From DATARH01 sp036268425 (GTDB lineage Bacteria; Pseudomonadota; Alphaproteobacteria; ATCC43930; CGMCC-115725), in contig DATAUE010000114.1 of assembly GCA_036268425.1 (NCBI GenBank), positions 62,001 to 126,000 of the forward strand: a DNA stretch of 64,000 nt, given 5' to 3'. Below are positions 1-7,450 of this stretch, in pieces; position 1 is the stretch's first letter, and the number at the start of each line of letters is the position of its first letter. A program made the position numbers and the translations under genes. The notes below the pieces were generated by a model that was given only the letters and a program-made list of their open reading frames with translations, searched no databases and had not been told where the DNA came from.

Positions 1-51
1 CGCCGCCGCCACCACCAGAAACCTCATCAATCCATCGACCGCGCGTCGCAT
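1..51 (-). CDS. Possible N-terminus of an exported protein, cut by window edge
   Basis: Read on the minus strand from an ATG at 51, the frame is open to the window edge and gives 17 residues: a short arginine-containing start (MRRAVDGL) and then a hydrophobic run (MRFLVVAAA). That is what the n- and h-regions of a signal peptide look like. A second in-frame ATG at 27 is the other possible start. Nothing of the mature protein is visible, so the family is unknown. Seventeen residues is very little, and a chance open frame is a real alternative. Confidence 0.25.
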   Translation of the reverse strand, partial: MRRAVDGLMRFLVVAAA

Positions 52-257
52 GAACCCAGCGCCAGCACCTCGCGAAGGTCAAATTTTTACCGTTGCTTCG
101 CGACATGCGAAAGACGGACGAGCGACGCGCCGCCACGCGCGAACCGGCCGACAGACCGTTTACCGCCGACAATGTTTTACCAGAACAGCGAAACTGCTGC
201 CCTTCCGCATTGTTGAACAGAGGAAATCGACGGCATCGGACAAGGAGGAATGCACCC

Positions 258-623
258 GTGCAGCAGAAATTTGTGGTCGGATTATTCGAATCGAAAGGCA
301 TCGCCGAAGACGCCTGCCACCGGTTGCGAACCGAAGGCGTACCAAGCGAACTGATTTCCCTCGTCGTGCTACATGATATCGCTCCGACGCCGGCTGTGGT
401 CAGCCCCGCGCTCGAGGCCCTGGCCGTCGATCCGCTGGTCGTCGGCAATGTCCGCGAGACTTTTGCGCCGTTCATTCGCAATGGCGAAACCGCGGTATTC
501 GTGCGCACCGCCCAGGATGCGGACGTCGAGCAAGCCTGCGACACCATTCGGCAATACGCGCCGATTAAAATCGAGATTATCGCGGCCGATGAGGGCTCGC
601 CGATCAGCCGTCGGCTCCCGTAA
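258..623 (+). CDS. Hypothetical protein, possible general-stress-like small domain
   Basis: A 121-residue soluble protein. I chose the GTG at 258 because a clear AAGGAGG (242-248) lies 9 nt upstream. The longer frame back to 93 is arginine-rich and does not look like protein. The N-terminal part (KFVVGLFESKGIAEDACHRL, then LRTEGVPSELISLVVL) alternates strand and helix in the way seen in the general-stress 17M/YflT-like domain, where a beta strand is followed by a helix that begins with a residue pair near DA. No catalytic motif, membrane segment or cysteine cluster is evident. It faces the convergent cupin gene that ends 13 bp downstream. Function is unknown and the fold resemblance is only an inference. 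Confidence 0.7.
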   Translation: MQQKFVVGLFESKGIAEDACHRLRTEGVPSELISLVVLHDIAPTPAVVSPALEALAVDPLVVGNVRETFAPFIRNGETAVFVRTAQDADVEQACDTIRQYAPIKIEIIAADEGSPISRRLP

Positions 624-636
624 GCGCCGCCGGTTG

Positions 637-1095
637 TTAATGGGCGCCGAATGCGAAAATCAGGGCGTCGCGCTCCGGTGAGCGCAGCGGATCTTTTGGG
701 GTCGCCAGCCGTTTGAGCTTGCGCACCGCCTGCGCCCCCATCCGAACGACCGTAGATTGAGTACGGCGGCAGAAGGCGACCTTGCGGACGTACTCCTCGA
801 CATGCCAGTGCGCCACCGCGCCCCGCGGTAGAAACAGGACATCGCCGGCCACGAAGCGCTGCGGCGGCGAATGACCGTCGCTGATGATCGCCGAGCCTTC
901 GATAAAATAAATCGTCTCGTCGAGATCGTAGTTCCAGTCGAATTGGCCGGCTGTACAATCCCAGATGAATGTCATTGCCATGCCGTCGGCGCTGCGCGAG
1001 AGGACGCTGTTACGCGCCTGCGGATTGCCATGGCAAATCCAAGACGGCGTAATCGGTGATGGTGTCAAGGCAACATCGGTCGTCGACGCGATCAT
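637..1095 (-). CDS. Cupin domain protein (DUF861-like)
   Basis: A 152-residue single-domain cupin. The core runs from about residue 44 (WDCTAGQFDWNYDLDETIYF) through the strand pair ending GDVLFLPRGAVAHWHV near residue 100. The WDCTAG...DETIYFIEG...AGD pattern is characteristic of the DUF861/EutQ-like cupins, which bind small ligands or a metal loosely and are often found beside catabolic genes. The start is uncertain. I used the ATG at 1095 because it leaves the usual short lead into the cupin, but a TTG at 1137 (close behind AAAGGG) or at 1182 is possible. It is the last gene of a minus-strand group after the Rieske oxygenase and DctP genes, so a role in the same catabolic process is likely but unproven. 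Confidence 0.75.
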   Translation of the reverse strand: MIASTTDVALTPSPITPSWICHGNPQARNSVLSRSADGMAMTFIWDCTAGQFDWNYDLDETIYFIEGSAIISDGHSPPQRFVAGDVLFLPRGAVAHWHVEEYVRKVAFCRRTQSTVVRMGAQAVRKLKRLATPKDPLRSPERDALIFAFGAH

Positions 1096-1220
1096 CGCCG
1101 GTCGAAACGATGTCGGTATCTTGGTATTCAACGGCAACCACCCTTTGAGAGTTTTGCGTTCATGGAGCAAGGCTCGGAACAAGGCGAGGCCAGGATGGCG
1201 GGATAAAATCTAAAATTTGG

Positions 1221-2162
1221 TTAGTTTTTGCGCTTACCTTCGGCCGCGTCCCCGTCAACCAGCGCCCAGACTGCGGGTGCAAACCGCCCGCGCCACCGTG
1301 CATAGAATTCACCGAGCCTCGCCCGCATTCCGAGGGCATCGGCGGCGTTGACCTGCATCCCCACCCGCGCCAGCGCCTCGGCTCCGGCGGCATTGACGGC
1401 CTCGATGTCGGCGCGTTGCAGCAATGCGTATTTATCGGCGTTGCGATCGACCACGTCGCGGATTTCCTGTGGCAAGGCCCGCCATGACGCGGCGTTGGCG
1501 AGCAAGGTAAAGCCGCTCCACCAATGCGACGTCAGGCTCAGATAGCGCTGCACTTCGTGCAGTCGCAGTGATTGCACGACGCCGAGCGGATCGCTCTGCC
1601 CGTCAAAAGCGCCAGCCTTGAGCGCCGCGTACATCCCGCTGAACGGCACCATGCCGGCCTCGGCCCCGAGCGCGCGGAAAAAATCGGCGGCGATCTCGCC
1701 GCCGGGGGAGCGGATTTTCAATCCGACAAAGTCCGCTGCCGTCTCGATTGGCCGCGTGTTGTTGGTGATATGGTGAAAGCCGTTTTGCATCGAATGCCGA
1801 AACGCATGGATGCCGTTATCCGCCAACTCGCCACGGATGATATCGCCGAGCGCGCCGTCAAGCGCCCGGAACACCGCGGCACTGTCGCGAAAGGCAAAGG
1901 GCAACATCGGCAAAGCGCTGGTCGGAGATACGCCGCCAAGCAATGCCCCGGAAACATAGAATTCGAGCGCGCCGCGGCGCAGATCGGCGAACATCTGTGG
2001 GTCGGGGCCGAGCCGGCTCTCGGGGTGAACGTCGAGCCGAAAGGCGCCCTCCGTCTCTCGGCCGATCGCCTCCGCCATCTCCGCCATCCGCCGCGCGGTC
2101 GGGCTATGAGCCGGCTGGTTGGCACCGAGACGATAATGGAAGCGCGGTGATGTCGTGGCCAT
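1221..2162 (-). CDS. TRAP-type solute-binding protein DctP, without signal peptide
   Basis: A 313-residue protein with the DctP fold signature: an initial strand (RLGANQPAHSPTARRMAEMA), the mid-protein motif GLKIRSPGGEIAADFFRALG (about residues 148-167) with the conserved arginine that salt-bridges carboxylate ligands, and DGQSDPLGVVQSLRLHEVQ after it. DctP proteins are normally periplasmic receptors for TRAP transporters. Here the start is fixed by GGAGGG nine bases upstream of the ATG, and the frame meets a stop only 15 codons further up, so there is no room for a signal peptide. No DctQ or DctM membrane subunits lie nearby. It follows the Rieske oxygenase genes on the same strand. It may be a cytoplasmic ligand-binding protein or a relic receptor. 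Confidence 0.85.
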   Translation of the reverse strand: MATTSPRFHYRLGANQPAHSPTARRMAEMAEAIGRETEGAFRLDVHPESRLGPDPQMFADLRRGALEFYVSGALLGGVSPTSALPMLPFAFRDSAAVFRALDGALGDIIRGELADNGIHAFRHSMQNGFHHITNNTRPIETAADFVGLKIRSPGGEIAADFFRALGAEAGMVPFSGMYAALKAGAFDGQSDPLGVVQSLRLHEVQRYLSLTSHWWSGFTLLANAASWRALPQEIRDVVDRNADKYALLQRADIEAVNAAGAEALARVGMQVNAADALGMRARLGEFYARWRGRFAPAVWALVDGDAAEGKRKN

Positions 2163-2237
2163 CAGACATTGCCCTCCAGGGTGCGAGGAAGCATCGCACC
2201 GCCGGTCTCAGCACAGCGGCGGGTGCCTATTCCGGAG

Positions 2238-2726
2238 CTAAATCGGGATCGCGAGCAGCGTATCGATCTGGCGGCTATCGAGGACCACCAGCTTACGGGC
2301 AAATTTCCAGCCACTGTCGCCTTGCACGATACGGTCGATGTATCGCCCCGCGGCGAAGATCGTCATGCCGCCATCCTGCATCGTGCGGATAACCAGCAGA
2401 TTGGCGGTCGCATCCACGCCCATTGCATCGTCGCCGGTGATCTGCAAGCCGGAGATCATGTGGCGATAGCGCTGCGGCTCGTAGATATTGGCTTCGCGCA
2501 AGGCGCTGACCCGGTCGCGCAGCATGTTTTTCGAAGTTGCGTAGATCAGCCCGAGCGGCATCCCGGCCTCGTGGTTCTCGGCTGAGGTGATGCGGTAGGT
2601 GCAGTCTTCGGTAAAGAAATCCGGCCAGGCTTCGAGCGTGTCAGTATCAAGACAGGCCGCGTACCGCGTGTAGAGGTCGTGGAGTTCGAGCCATCGCGTG
2701 ACCGCCACGAGGTCCCCTGCCCTCAC
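2238..2726 (-). CDS. Aromatic-ring-hydroxylating dioxygenase beta subunit
   Basis: About 160 residues with the SnoaL/NTF2-like layout of small subunits of ring-hydroxylating oxygenases: an N-terminal helix (RWLELHDLYTRYAACLD), FFTEDCTYRITS, then the RYRHMISGLQI and NLLVIRTMQDG strands and the C-terminal ARKLVVLDSRQIDTL typical of the family end. The subunit is structural and assembles with the alpha chain immediately upstream. I chose the GTG at 2726, 10 bp after the alpha stop and preceded by GAGGG at a 7-nt distance. A GTG at 2708 is the other plausible start. A longer open frame to 2897 overlaps the alpha gene and is a shadow. Confidence 0.85.
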   Translation of the reverse strand: MRAGDLVAVTRWLELHDLYTRYAACLDTDTLEAWPDFFTEDCTYRITSAENHEAGMPLGLIYATSKNMLRDRVSALREANIYEPQRYRHMISGLQITGDDAMGVDATANLLVIRTMQDGGMTIFAAGRYIDRIVQGDSGWKFARKLVVLDSRQIDTLLAIPI

Positions 2727-2736
2727 AGCCGCGCCC

Positions 2737-3975
2737 TCACAGCCCCATCGTCTGGCGGTAAGCCTGCCAGAAACCGCGCACCGAGGCCTCGGTGGCACGG
2801 GTTTCCTGCGAGGCGTGCTCGATGCCGCCCATCTCGATGACCGAACACTCATCTTCGACGCCGGCAATCGCGCGCTGGATAAAGCCGCCGACCGCACCGT
2901 CTTCCATCGAGACGTAGCCGGCTGGCCCGACCAGGTTGGCTTGTTGCAGCCGCCGCTCGGTCATCGCGGCATCATCTTCCTCGAAGCCGATATAGGTCCA
3001 TTGCAGCTCGGTCTCGTGCGGGCCTTTCGGCAGCACCAGCCGCAACGCCAGCGAATTGTGAATCTGCTGCAAGACGAAATTGGGGAAGACGCTGAGGATC
3101 TGCAGTGTGATGCCGTCGCCGATCTCGTCGACCGCATCGAGAAAGCGTGGGTCTTGCAGACGATAATCCTCGCGCAGCGTGTGAATGTCGGAATAGAGCT
3201 TGTCAGAACCGGCCTTGTTGCCGGCCTCGCCGCCGCGCGTATAGCTCGCGTGATTGCCGCCGCTCTCGCCGATCGCGACACCGCCCGCGGTCGTCAGGCG
3301 GGTGATCTGAAACGTCGTGAAAAAGCTATGCAGCAGGCTGGCGTGATAAGTGTCCTTGACGTTCTCGATATAGAGCTTCCAGTTGTTGTGCAGAATCTGC
3401 GAGGTCGTGCCGAGGATTTTCGGCTTGCCGCGCATGACCCGGCCGATCCGCGCGCCGATCATATTGCCGATATAATCCGATAGCGGCGGCGCGTCGGGCG
3501 ACAACGTGCCAAACACCAGCCCGGCAAATTCGCCGATCCGCAACTTTTTCAGTCCGTGGGCTTCCAGTTGAAACCCCTCGGGCATCCCGCCTTTGCCGCC
3601 GACGCCGCGACGGAATGCAACGCTGGTCAGGTTGCCGGCGAGGTCGTAGCGCCACGCATGATAGACGCAGGTCAACCCGTCATCGCTGTGCCCGTGCTGC
3701 TTCAGGCAGACGAGATTGCCGCGATGCGCACAGCGGTTGAGCATGCCGTGGATTTCGCCGTCTTCGCCGCGTGTGACGATAACCGGCGTCTCGCCGAGAA
3801 ATGTGGTCCTGTAGTCGCCAACGGCCTGCAATTCAGCCGCCAGCCCCAGATACTGCCAGGTGGCGCCGAGAAAAATCCGGCTGGTTTCGGCGCGATACAC
3901 ATCGCTGTCGGCAAAGACACGGTAAGGGACGCGCGCATTGCCTTCTTTCGGCCAGGTTGCCGCGTGCTGCTCCAT
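2737..3975 (-). CDS. Rieske-type ring-hydroxylating dioxygenase alpha subunit
   Basis: A 412-residue large oxygenase subunit. The Rieske [2Fe-2S] cluster ligands are visible as C82-x-H84 (NRCAHRG) and C103-x2-H106 (TCVYHAW). The mononuclear iron site is at D208-x2-H211-x4-H216 (KDTYHASLLH). Such proteins use electrons from a reductase or ferredoxin to dihydroxylate aromatic acids or similar substrates. The beta subunit follows directly, so the enzyme is probably an alpha-beta oligomer. No ferredoxin or reductase gene is in the neighbourhood, so electron supply must come from elsewhere. The substrate cannot be read from the sequence; salicylate, benzoate or phthalate-like acids are typical for the family. 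Start ATG at 3975; the next gene upstream (KirBac) ends 40 bp away on the same strand. Confidence 0.93.
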   Translation of the reverse strand: MEQHAATWPKEGNARVPYRVFADSDVYRAETSRIFLGATWQYLGLAAELQAVGDYRTTFLGETPVIVTRGEDGEIHGMLNRCAHRGNLVCLKQHGHSDDGLTCVYHAWRYDLAGNLTSVAFRRGVGGKGGMPEGFQLEAHGLKKLRIGEFAGLVFGTLSPDAPPLSDYIGNMIGARIGRVMRGKPKILGTTSQILHNNWKLYIENVKDTYHASLLHSFFTTFQITRLTTAGGVAIGESGGNHASYTRGGEAGNKAGSDKLYSDIHTLREDYRLQDPRFLDAVDEIGDGITLQILSVFPNFVLQQIHNSLALRLVLPKGPHETELQWTYIGFEEDDAAMTERRLQQANLVGPAGYVSMEDGAVGGFIQRAIAGVEDECSVIEMGGIEHASQETRATEASVRGFWQAYRQTMGL

Positions 3976-4015
3976 CGCGTTCGCCTCCCTCGGCTCGCCT
4001 ATGCGGCTGATCGTA

Positions 4016-5005
4016 TCACGAAACTGTCGTATCCCGCGGCCGCGATGTCAGCGGCACGGTGTCGTGAAACCCGCGATAATCGATCAGCCGGTTACCGTCG
4101 TCGCTCCACCCCATCACATCGACAAAGCGATGATTCCAATGAATTTCGTGCGGCAGGTACGACGTGCGGGCGTGTACCAGTTGAACGATCGTCTCGTCGA
4201 TGCCGCTGGCGGTGATGACCAGTTCAGCCCGCATCGTCTCCAAATCCTCCTTGCCCAGGCCGTAAAGCGGGCTGTCCGCGTCGATTTCGTGCATGATCGT
4301 AAAGGTCAGCGCAAAAATCGGCGTGTGATCCCGCGCCAATTTCAAATCATAAAAACGCCGGATCATCATGCCTTCGCTGGTCTGCTCGTCGCGCACCAGA
4401 TGCGCCGTCACCTCGGCCTGGACGATCTGGTTGCGGCGTTCGTTGGCGAGGCGCATCGACAGGGTCGGGGTGCCGTTATAGGTGCCGATCACCGCCACGC
4501 GGCTAAACAGCATCCGCGCTCGGGGCCGTGAAAAACGGGCGAACACCAGCCCTGTCGCCAAGGCGACCAGCATCAATCCGGTCCCCGTCTCGATCGCCAT
4601 CACGAGGTTGCCGTAGAATGTCGCCGGCGACATTTCGCCATAGCCGACCGTCGCGATGGTCTCGACGCTGAAGAAAAACGCATCCCAGAACGAGCCGGGA
4701 CGGGCATGGGCAATGGAACCGGGCTGCGCCAGGTACAGTATGGCAAATGCCGCGTTCGCCAGCACATACAGCAGCGCACCGCTAAGCAGAAACGCCCACC
4801 AGGGCAGCTGCAGCGTCTGGTGATAGAGATCGCCGAACCACGGCTTCGGCAAGCCGAAGGTTCGGACGCGATCGGCGCGCCCGCGCGCGATCAGCCGCAC
4901 AGGCTGCTCATTGCCGCCGTCCGGCGGCGCGCTGCGCAGCGTCGGCGCTCGCCGCCGAAGATGCGGCGCGTGCTTGCGGCGGCGACGCGCCATGCTGCCG
5001 TCCAT
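4016..5005 (-). CDS. Inward-rectifier-type potassium channel (KirBac-like)
   Basis: A 329-residue ion channel. Residues 1-50 are strongly basic and end before an amphipathic slide-helix-like segment (WFGDLYHQTLQLPWW). TM1 spans about 68-92, the pore helix is followed by the selectivity filter TVGYGE at 119-124, and TM2 spans about 132-157. The C-terminal 170 residues form the beta-rich cytoplasmic domain of KirBac channels (for example ANERRNQIVQAEVTAHLV and FALTFTIMHEIDADSPLYG). The protein should form K+-selective tetramers in the inner membrane. It begins only 10 bp after the stop of the MntA-like antitoxin gene on the same strand, which suggests co-transcription with the HepT-MntA pair. 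An internal ATG at 4993 is an alternative start. Confidence 0.92.
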   Translation of the reverse strand: MDGSMARRRRKHAPHLRRRAPTLRSAPPDGGNEQPVRLIARGRADRVRTFGLPKPWFGDLYHQTLQLPWWAFLLSGALLYVLANAAFAILYLAQPGSIAHARPGSFWDAFFFSVETIATVGYGEMSPATFYGNLVMAIETGTGLMLVALATGLVFARFSRPRARMLFSRVAVIGTYNGTPTLSMRLANERRNQIVQAEVTAHLVRDEQTSEGMMIRRFYDLKLARDHTPIFALTFTIMHEIDADSPLYGLGKEDLETMRAELVITASGIDETIVQLVHARTSYLPHEIHWNHRFVDVMGWSDDGNRLIDYRGFHDTVPLTSRPRDTTVS

Positions 5006-5015
5006 CGCGCTTTCG

Positions 5016-5345
5016 TCAGTCGGTCATCGGGTCGGGCACGAGAAGGACACGGTCTGCGGCAATGATTTCGCGGAACCGCGCGCTCGTCGCGAGCCAATCG
5101 ACGATATCGACCCGATAGGGCAGATCGCTTTCCTCGAACGCCTCTGCCAAGGCAGCGGTGTCGTCGAGGGTCAACCGCCGCCCGGCGTCGATCGCCAGAT
5201 CGAGATCGGAATAGCGCCGCGCCTGACCGGCCGCGCGCGACCCGAATACCCAGACGGTACTGTCCGGCGGCAGGTGCTGCCGCATGATGTCAATCGCCAC
5301 CTGCCGATGCGCCGCCGGCAGATCGAGCCGGTCCCGCGGCATCAC
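5016..5345 (-). CDS. MntA-like nucleotidyltransferase antitoxin
   Basis: A 109-residue minimal nucleotidyltransferase. The motif GS-X10-DxD is exact: G35-S36, then ten residues, then D47-L-D49 (VWVFGSRAAG...YSDLDLAI). In type VII systems this motif marks MntA, which transfers AMP to a tyrosine of the HEPN toxin HepT and silences it. A third acidic residue is available in VDIVDWL near residue 82. The ATG overlaps the end of the upstream HEPN gene by 4 bases (ATGA), the usual arrangement for a coupled pair. The KirBac-like channel follows 10 bp later. Confidence 0.88.
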   Translation of the reverse strand: MMPRDRLDLPAAHRQVAIDIMRQHLPPDSTVWVFGSRAAGQARRYSDLDLAIDAGRRLTLDDTAALAEAFEESDLPYRVDIVDWLATSARFREIIAADRVLLVPDPMTD

Positions 5346-5767
5346 GCGTGCCGACGCTGCAATTCGGCGAGCAGGTATTCCGCCTCATGCAGAAAACGTG
5401 GAATGACCGCGACGACCTCCGCGGCTGCGCGCATATCGTAAGTATGGCTGGTGCGTGTCCGCATTTCCCGAAACCGGCGCCACGCCGGCCATTCTTCGTT
5501 GAGCAAGCCCTGGGCTGTCCCCGCGCGGATCAAATCAGCGAATGATAGTTGTACAGCGGTGTCGGGCGACGCCGCGGTCTCCGCCAGATGGCGCCGCAGC
5601 ATCTTGTGACTGAGTTCATAAGTATATTCGAAACGCTGGATCAGCCCGTCGCGTATCTGCTCGTCGGCCGGCTCGCGCTCACACCTGGCGAGCCCCTCGC
5701 GAAGCCGCTGCACTGCGTTACCAAGCGAAGTCGTGTCGAGCGCCACCGGAGCCTTCCATGCGAACAA
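5342..5767 (-). CDS. HepT-like HEPN toxin (nucleotidyltransferase-substrate-binding family)
   Basis: A 141-residue, mostly helical HEPN-domain protein of the HI0074/HepT family. The RX4HXY motif typical of HepT is present as R103-TRTS-H108-T-Y110 near the C-terminal third. In characterised systems this is the RNase active site, and its tyrosine is the one AMPylated by MntA. The preceding text (QLSFADLIRAGTAQGLL, EEWPAWRRFREMR) matches the family pattern in which a loop ends in a tryptophan before the active-site helix. It is the first gene of the apparent HepT-MntA-KirBac unit and is translationally coupled to the antitoxin through a 4-bp overlap. Toxicity and activity are inferred from the family. 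Confidence 0.88.
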   Translation of the reverse strand: MFAWKAPVALDTTSLGNAVQRLREGLARCEREPADEQIRDGLIQRFEYTYELSHKMLRRHLAETAASPDTAVQLSFADLIRAGTAQGLLNEEWPAWRRFREMRTRTSHTYDMRAAAEVVAVIPRFLHEAEYLLAELQRRHA

Positions 5768-5827
5768 CTCGCGGCGGGGGCGCCGGTTGTCTGGTTATCC
5801 CGGCCCCCCGCCGCCGCAAACCGGTGA

Positions 5828-6331
5828 TCAGCCGCCGTAAAAGACGTTGTCGCCGAGGTCCTTCATTTCGAGGATCGCAACATCCGGACGGCCGGAGATC
5901 GCATTCGGCACATGCGCCTCGGTGACTTCACCGACGACGATGTGGTGGTCGCCCTGCTCGACGATGCTGGTCACCTTGCATTCGACCGCGGCGAGCGCGG
6001 TATCGAGGATCGGCGCCCCATTGCTGCCCTTGTGGATCGCCTGCCCCGACAGCTTCCCATCGGCAAGCTGGGCCGGCTTGAAGAACGTGAAGGCCAGCCC
6101 CTTATGCTCCTTGCCGAGCATGTTGAGCGTGAAGGTCTTGGTGTTCTTGACGATGCCGTAGGCGCCCGAATCGGTCTTGACGCCGACCACCACGAGCGGC
6201 GGCGCAAAAGCAGTCTGCGTCACCCAGTTGACCGTCGCGCCGGCGACGTTGCCTTTGCCGTCATCGGCGGTCAGCACATAGATTCCATAAGGGATCATCC
6301 TAAGGGCGGTTTTCTTGGCGTCCTGGTCCAT
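5828..6331 (-). CDS. Flavin reductase family protein (FMN-binding split barrel)
   Basis: A 167-residue protein of the DIM6/NTAB-type flavin reductase family. The N-terminal half shows GIYVLTADDGKGNVAGATVN followed by TQTAFAPPLVVVGVKTDSGAY, the flavin-binding beta strands, and then TFTLNMLGKEHKGLAFTFF. Such enzymes bind FMN and reduce it with NAD(P)H, often to feed a two-component monooxygenase. The LLM monooxygenases elsewhere in the window are possible partners, but none is adjacent. The gene is transcribed away from the sulfurtransferase, with about 220 bp between the two starts. Start ATG at 6331. The exact substrate or partner is not evident. Confidence 0.87.
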   Translation of the reverse strand: MDQDAKKTALRMIPYGIYVLTADDGKGNVAGATVNWVTQTAFAPPLVVVGVKTDSGAYGIVKNTKTFTLNMLGKEHKGLAFTFFKPAQLADGKLSGQAIHKGSNGAPILDTALAAVECKVTSIVEQGDHHIVVGEVTEAHVPNAISGRPDVAILEMKDLGDNVFYGG

Positions 6332-6483
6332 CGCCTCTTCCTCAGATTGCGTTTGGAATGCGTTTCCGGCGCCACTACATCGCGTTCGCCAAAAACTGGC
6401 AAGTCATTGCGCGCGCCATCGCCAACTGCCACACGGCGCCGGACAATTCACCCCTTGGATTCCGGGGCGCATCCGCGATCTAC

Positions 6484-6527
6484 TCGCACACCTGTCGCAC
6501 ACCTGTCGCACACCTGTCGCACACCTG
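6484..6527. repeat. Four perfect tandem copies of an 11-bp unit
   Basis: The unit TCGCACACCTG occurs four times in a row without a mismatch (6484-6494, 6495-6505, 6506-6516, 6517-6527). It lies in the flavin reductase / sulfurtransferase intergenic region and ends 22 bp before the sulfurtransferase ATG. Eleven base pairs is close to one helical turn, so the copies face the same side of the DNA. This could be an array of protein-binding sites, or simple slippage-generated sequence. Confidence 0.95.
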
Positions 6528-6549
6528 GACCCTGAACGGGAGAGCCGCG

Positions 6550-7416
6550 ATGACATATGCAAGACCCGAGGCCCTGGTCAGCACCGAATGGCTCGCGGCA
6601 CACCTCGGAGATCCGCATGTCCGGGTGCTCGACAGCTCGTTCAAGCAGCCCGGCGTCACGCCGACCGCGCGCGCCGATTACAATGCCGGCCACATTCCGG
6701 GCGCGGTGTATTTCGACATCGACGATGTCGCGGAGCCCGGCACCAGCCTGCCGCACATGATCCCCTCGGCCGAGCGGTTTGCCGCCAAGATGGCGGAACG
6801 CGGCATCGGCAATGACGACCGGGTCATCGTCTACGACGCCAACGGGCTGTCATCGGCCGGCCGCGCATGGTGGCTGCTGCGGCTGTTCGGCCACGACAAT
6901 GTCGCGCTGCTCGATGGCGGCCTGCCGAAATGGAAGGCCGAGCGGCGGGCGCTCGACACCGCCGCGCCGGTGATACCGCATCGGCAATTCCTGGCACATT
7001 TCAATCCCACGCTGGTGCGCGACAAAGCGGCGGTGCTGGCGAATATCGACGCACAGCGCGAACAGGTCGTCGATGCCCGCGCCGCCGGCCGCTTTGAGGG
7101 CACCGCCGAGGAAACCTGGCCGGGACGCCGCCGCGGCCACATTCCCGGCAGCCGCAACCTGCCGTTCGACCGGGTCACCGACCCGCAAACGCATCAGTTA
7201 CGCAGCGCCGAGGACTTGCAGCGGTTATTCGATGCGGCGGGCCTCAATCTTGCCGGGCCCATTGTCAGCAGTTGCGGCTCGGGCGTCACGGCCTGCGCGG
7301 TCGCCTTTGCGGCGCACCTGATCGGCCATCCCGGCGTCGCGATTTATGACGGTTCGTGGTCCGAATGGGGCCTGCCGGACGGGCCGCCGATCGCCACCGG
7401 CCCGGCGAAACCCTGA
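6550..7416 (+). CDS. sseA: 3-mercaptopyruvate sulfurtransferase (two rhodanese domains)
   Basis: A 288-residue tandem-rhodanese protein. The N-terminal domain (about 1-130) carries ARADYNAGHIPGAVYFDIDD, and the C-terminal domain (about 160-285) carries the catalytic loop C242-GSGVTA. The CGSGVT form of that loop is characteristic of mercaptopyruvate sulfurtransferases rather than thiosulfate sulfurtransferases (CRxGxT-like). The enzyme moves sulfur from 3-mercaptopyruvate to thiols or cyanide in the cytoplasm. The ATG at 6550 is preceded by GGGAGA. A longer open frame from 6358 runs through the 11-bp tandem repeats and is not credible coding sequence. The GNAT gene follows 34 bp downstream. 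Confidence 0.92.
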   Translation: MTYARPEALVSTEWLAAHLGDPHVRVLDSSFKQPGVTPTARADYNAGHIPGAVYFDIDDVAEPGTSLPHMIPSAERFAAKMAERGIGNDDRVIVYDANGLSSAGRAWWLLRLFGHDNVALLDGGLPKWKAERRALDTAAPVIPHRQFLAHFNPTLVRDKAAVLANIDAQREQVVDARAAGRFEGTAEETWPGRRRGHIPGSRNLPFDRVTDPQTHQLRSAEDLQRLFDAAGLNLAGPIVSSCGSGVTACAVAFAAHLIGHPGVAIYDGSWSEWGLPDGPPIATGPAKP

Positions 7417-7450
7417 TGCCGCACTCCACGGCCGTCGGCCGCGTCGACAA

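Noticed and set aside
6484..6527. CRISPR-like array
   Set aside because: The copies are directly adjacent with no spacers and the unit is only 11 bp.
6358..6549. N-terminal extension of the sulfurtransferase
   Set aside because: It translates the 11-bp tandem repeat, and the ATG at 6550 starts the conserved domain with a ribosome-binding site.
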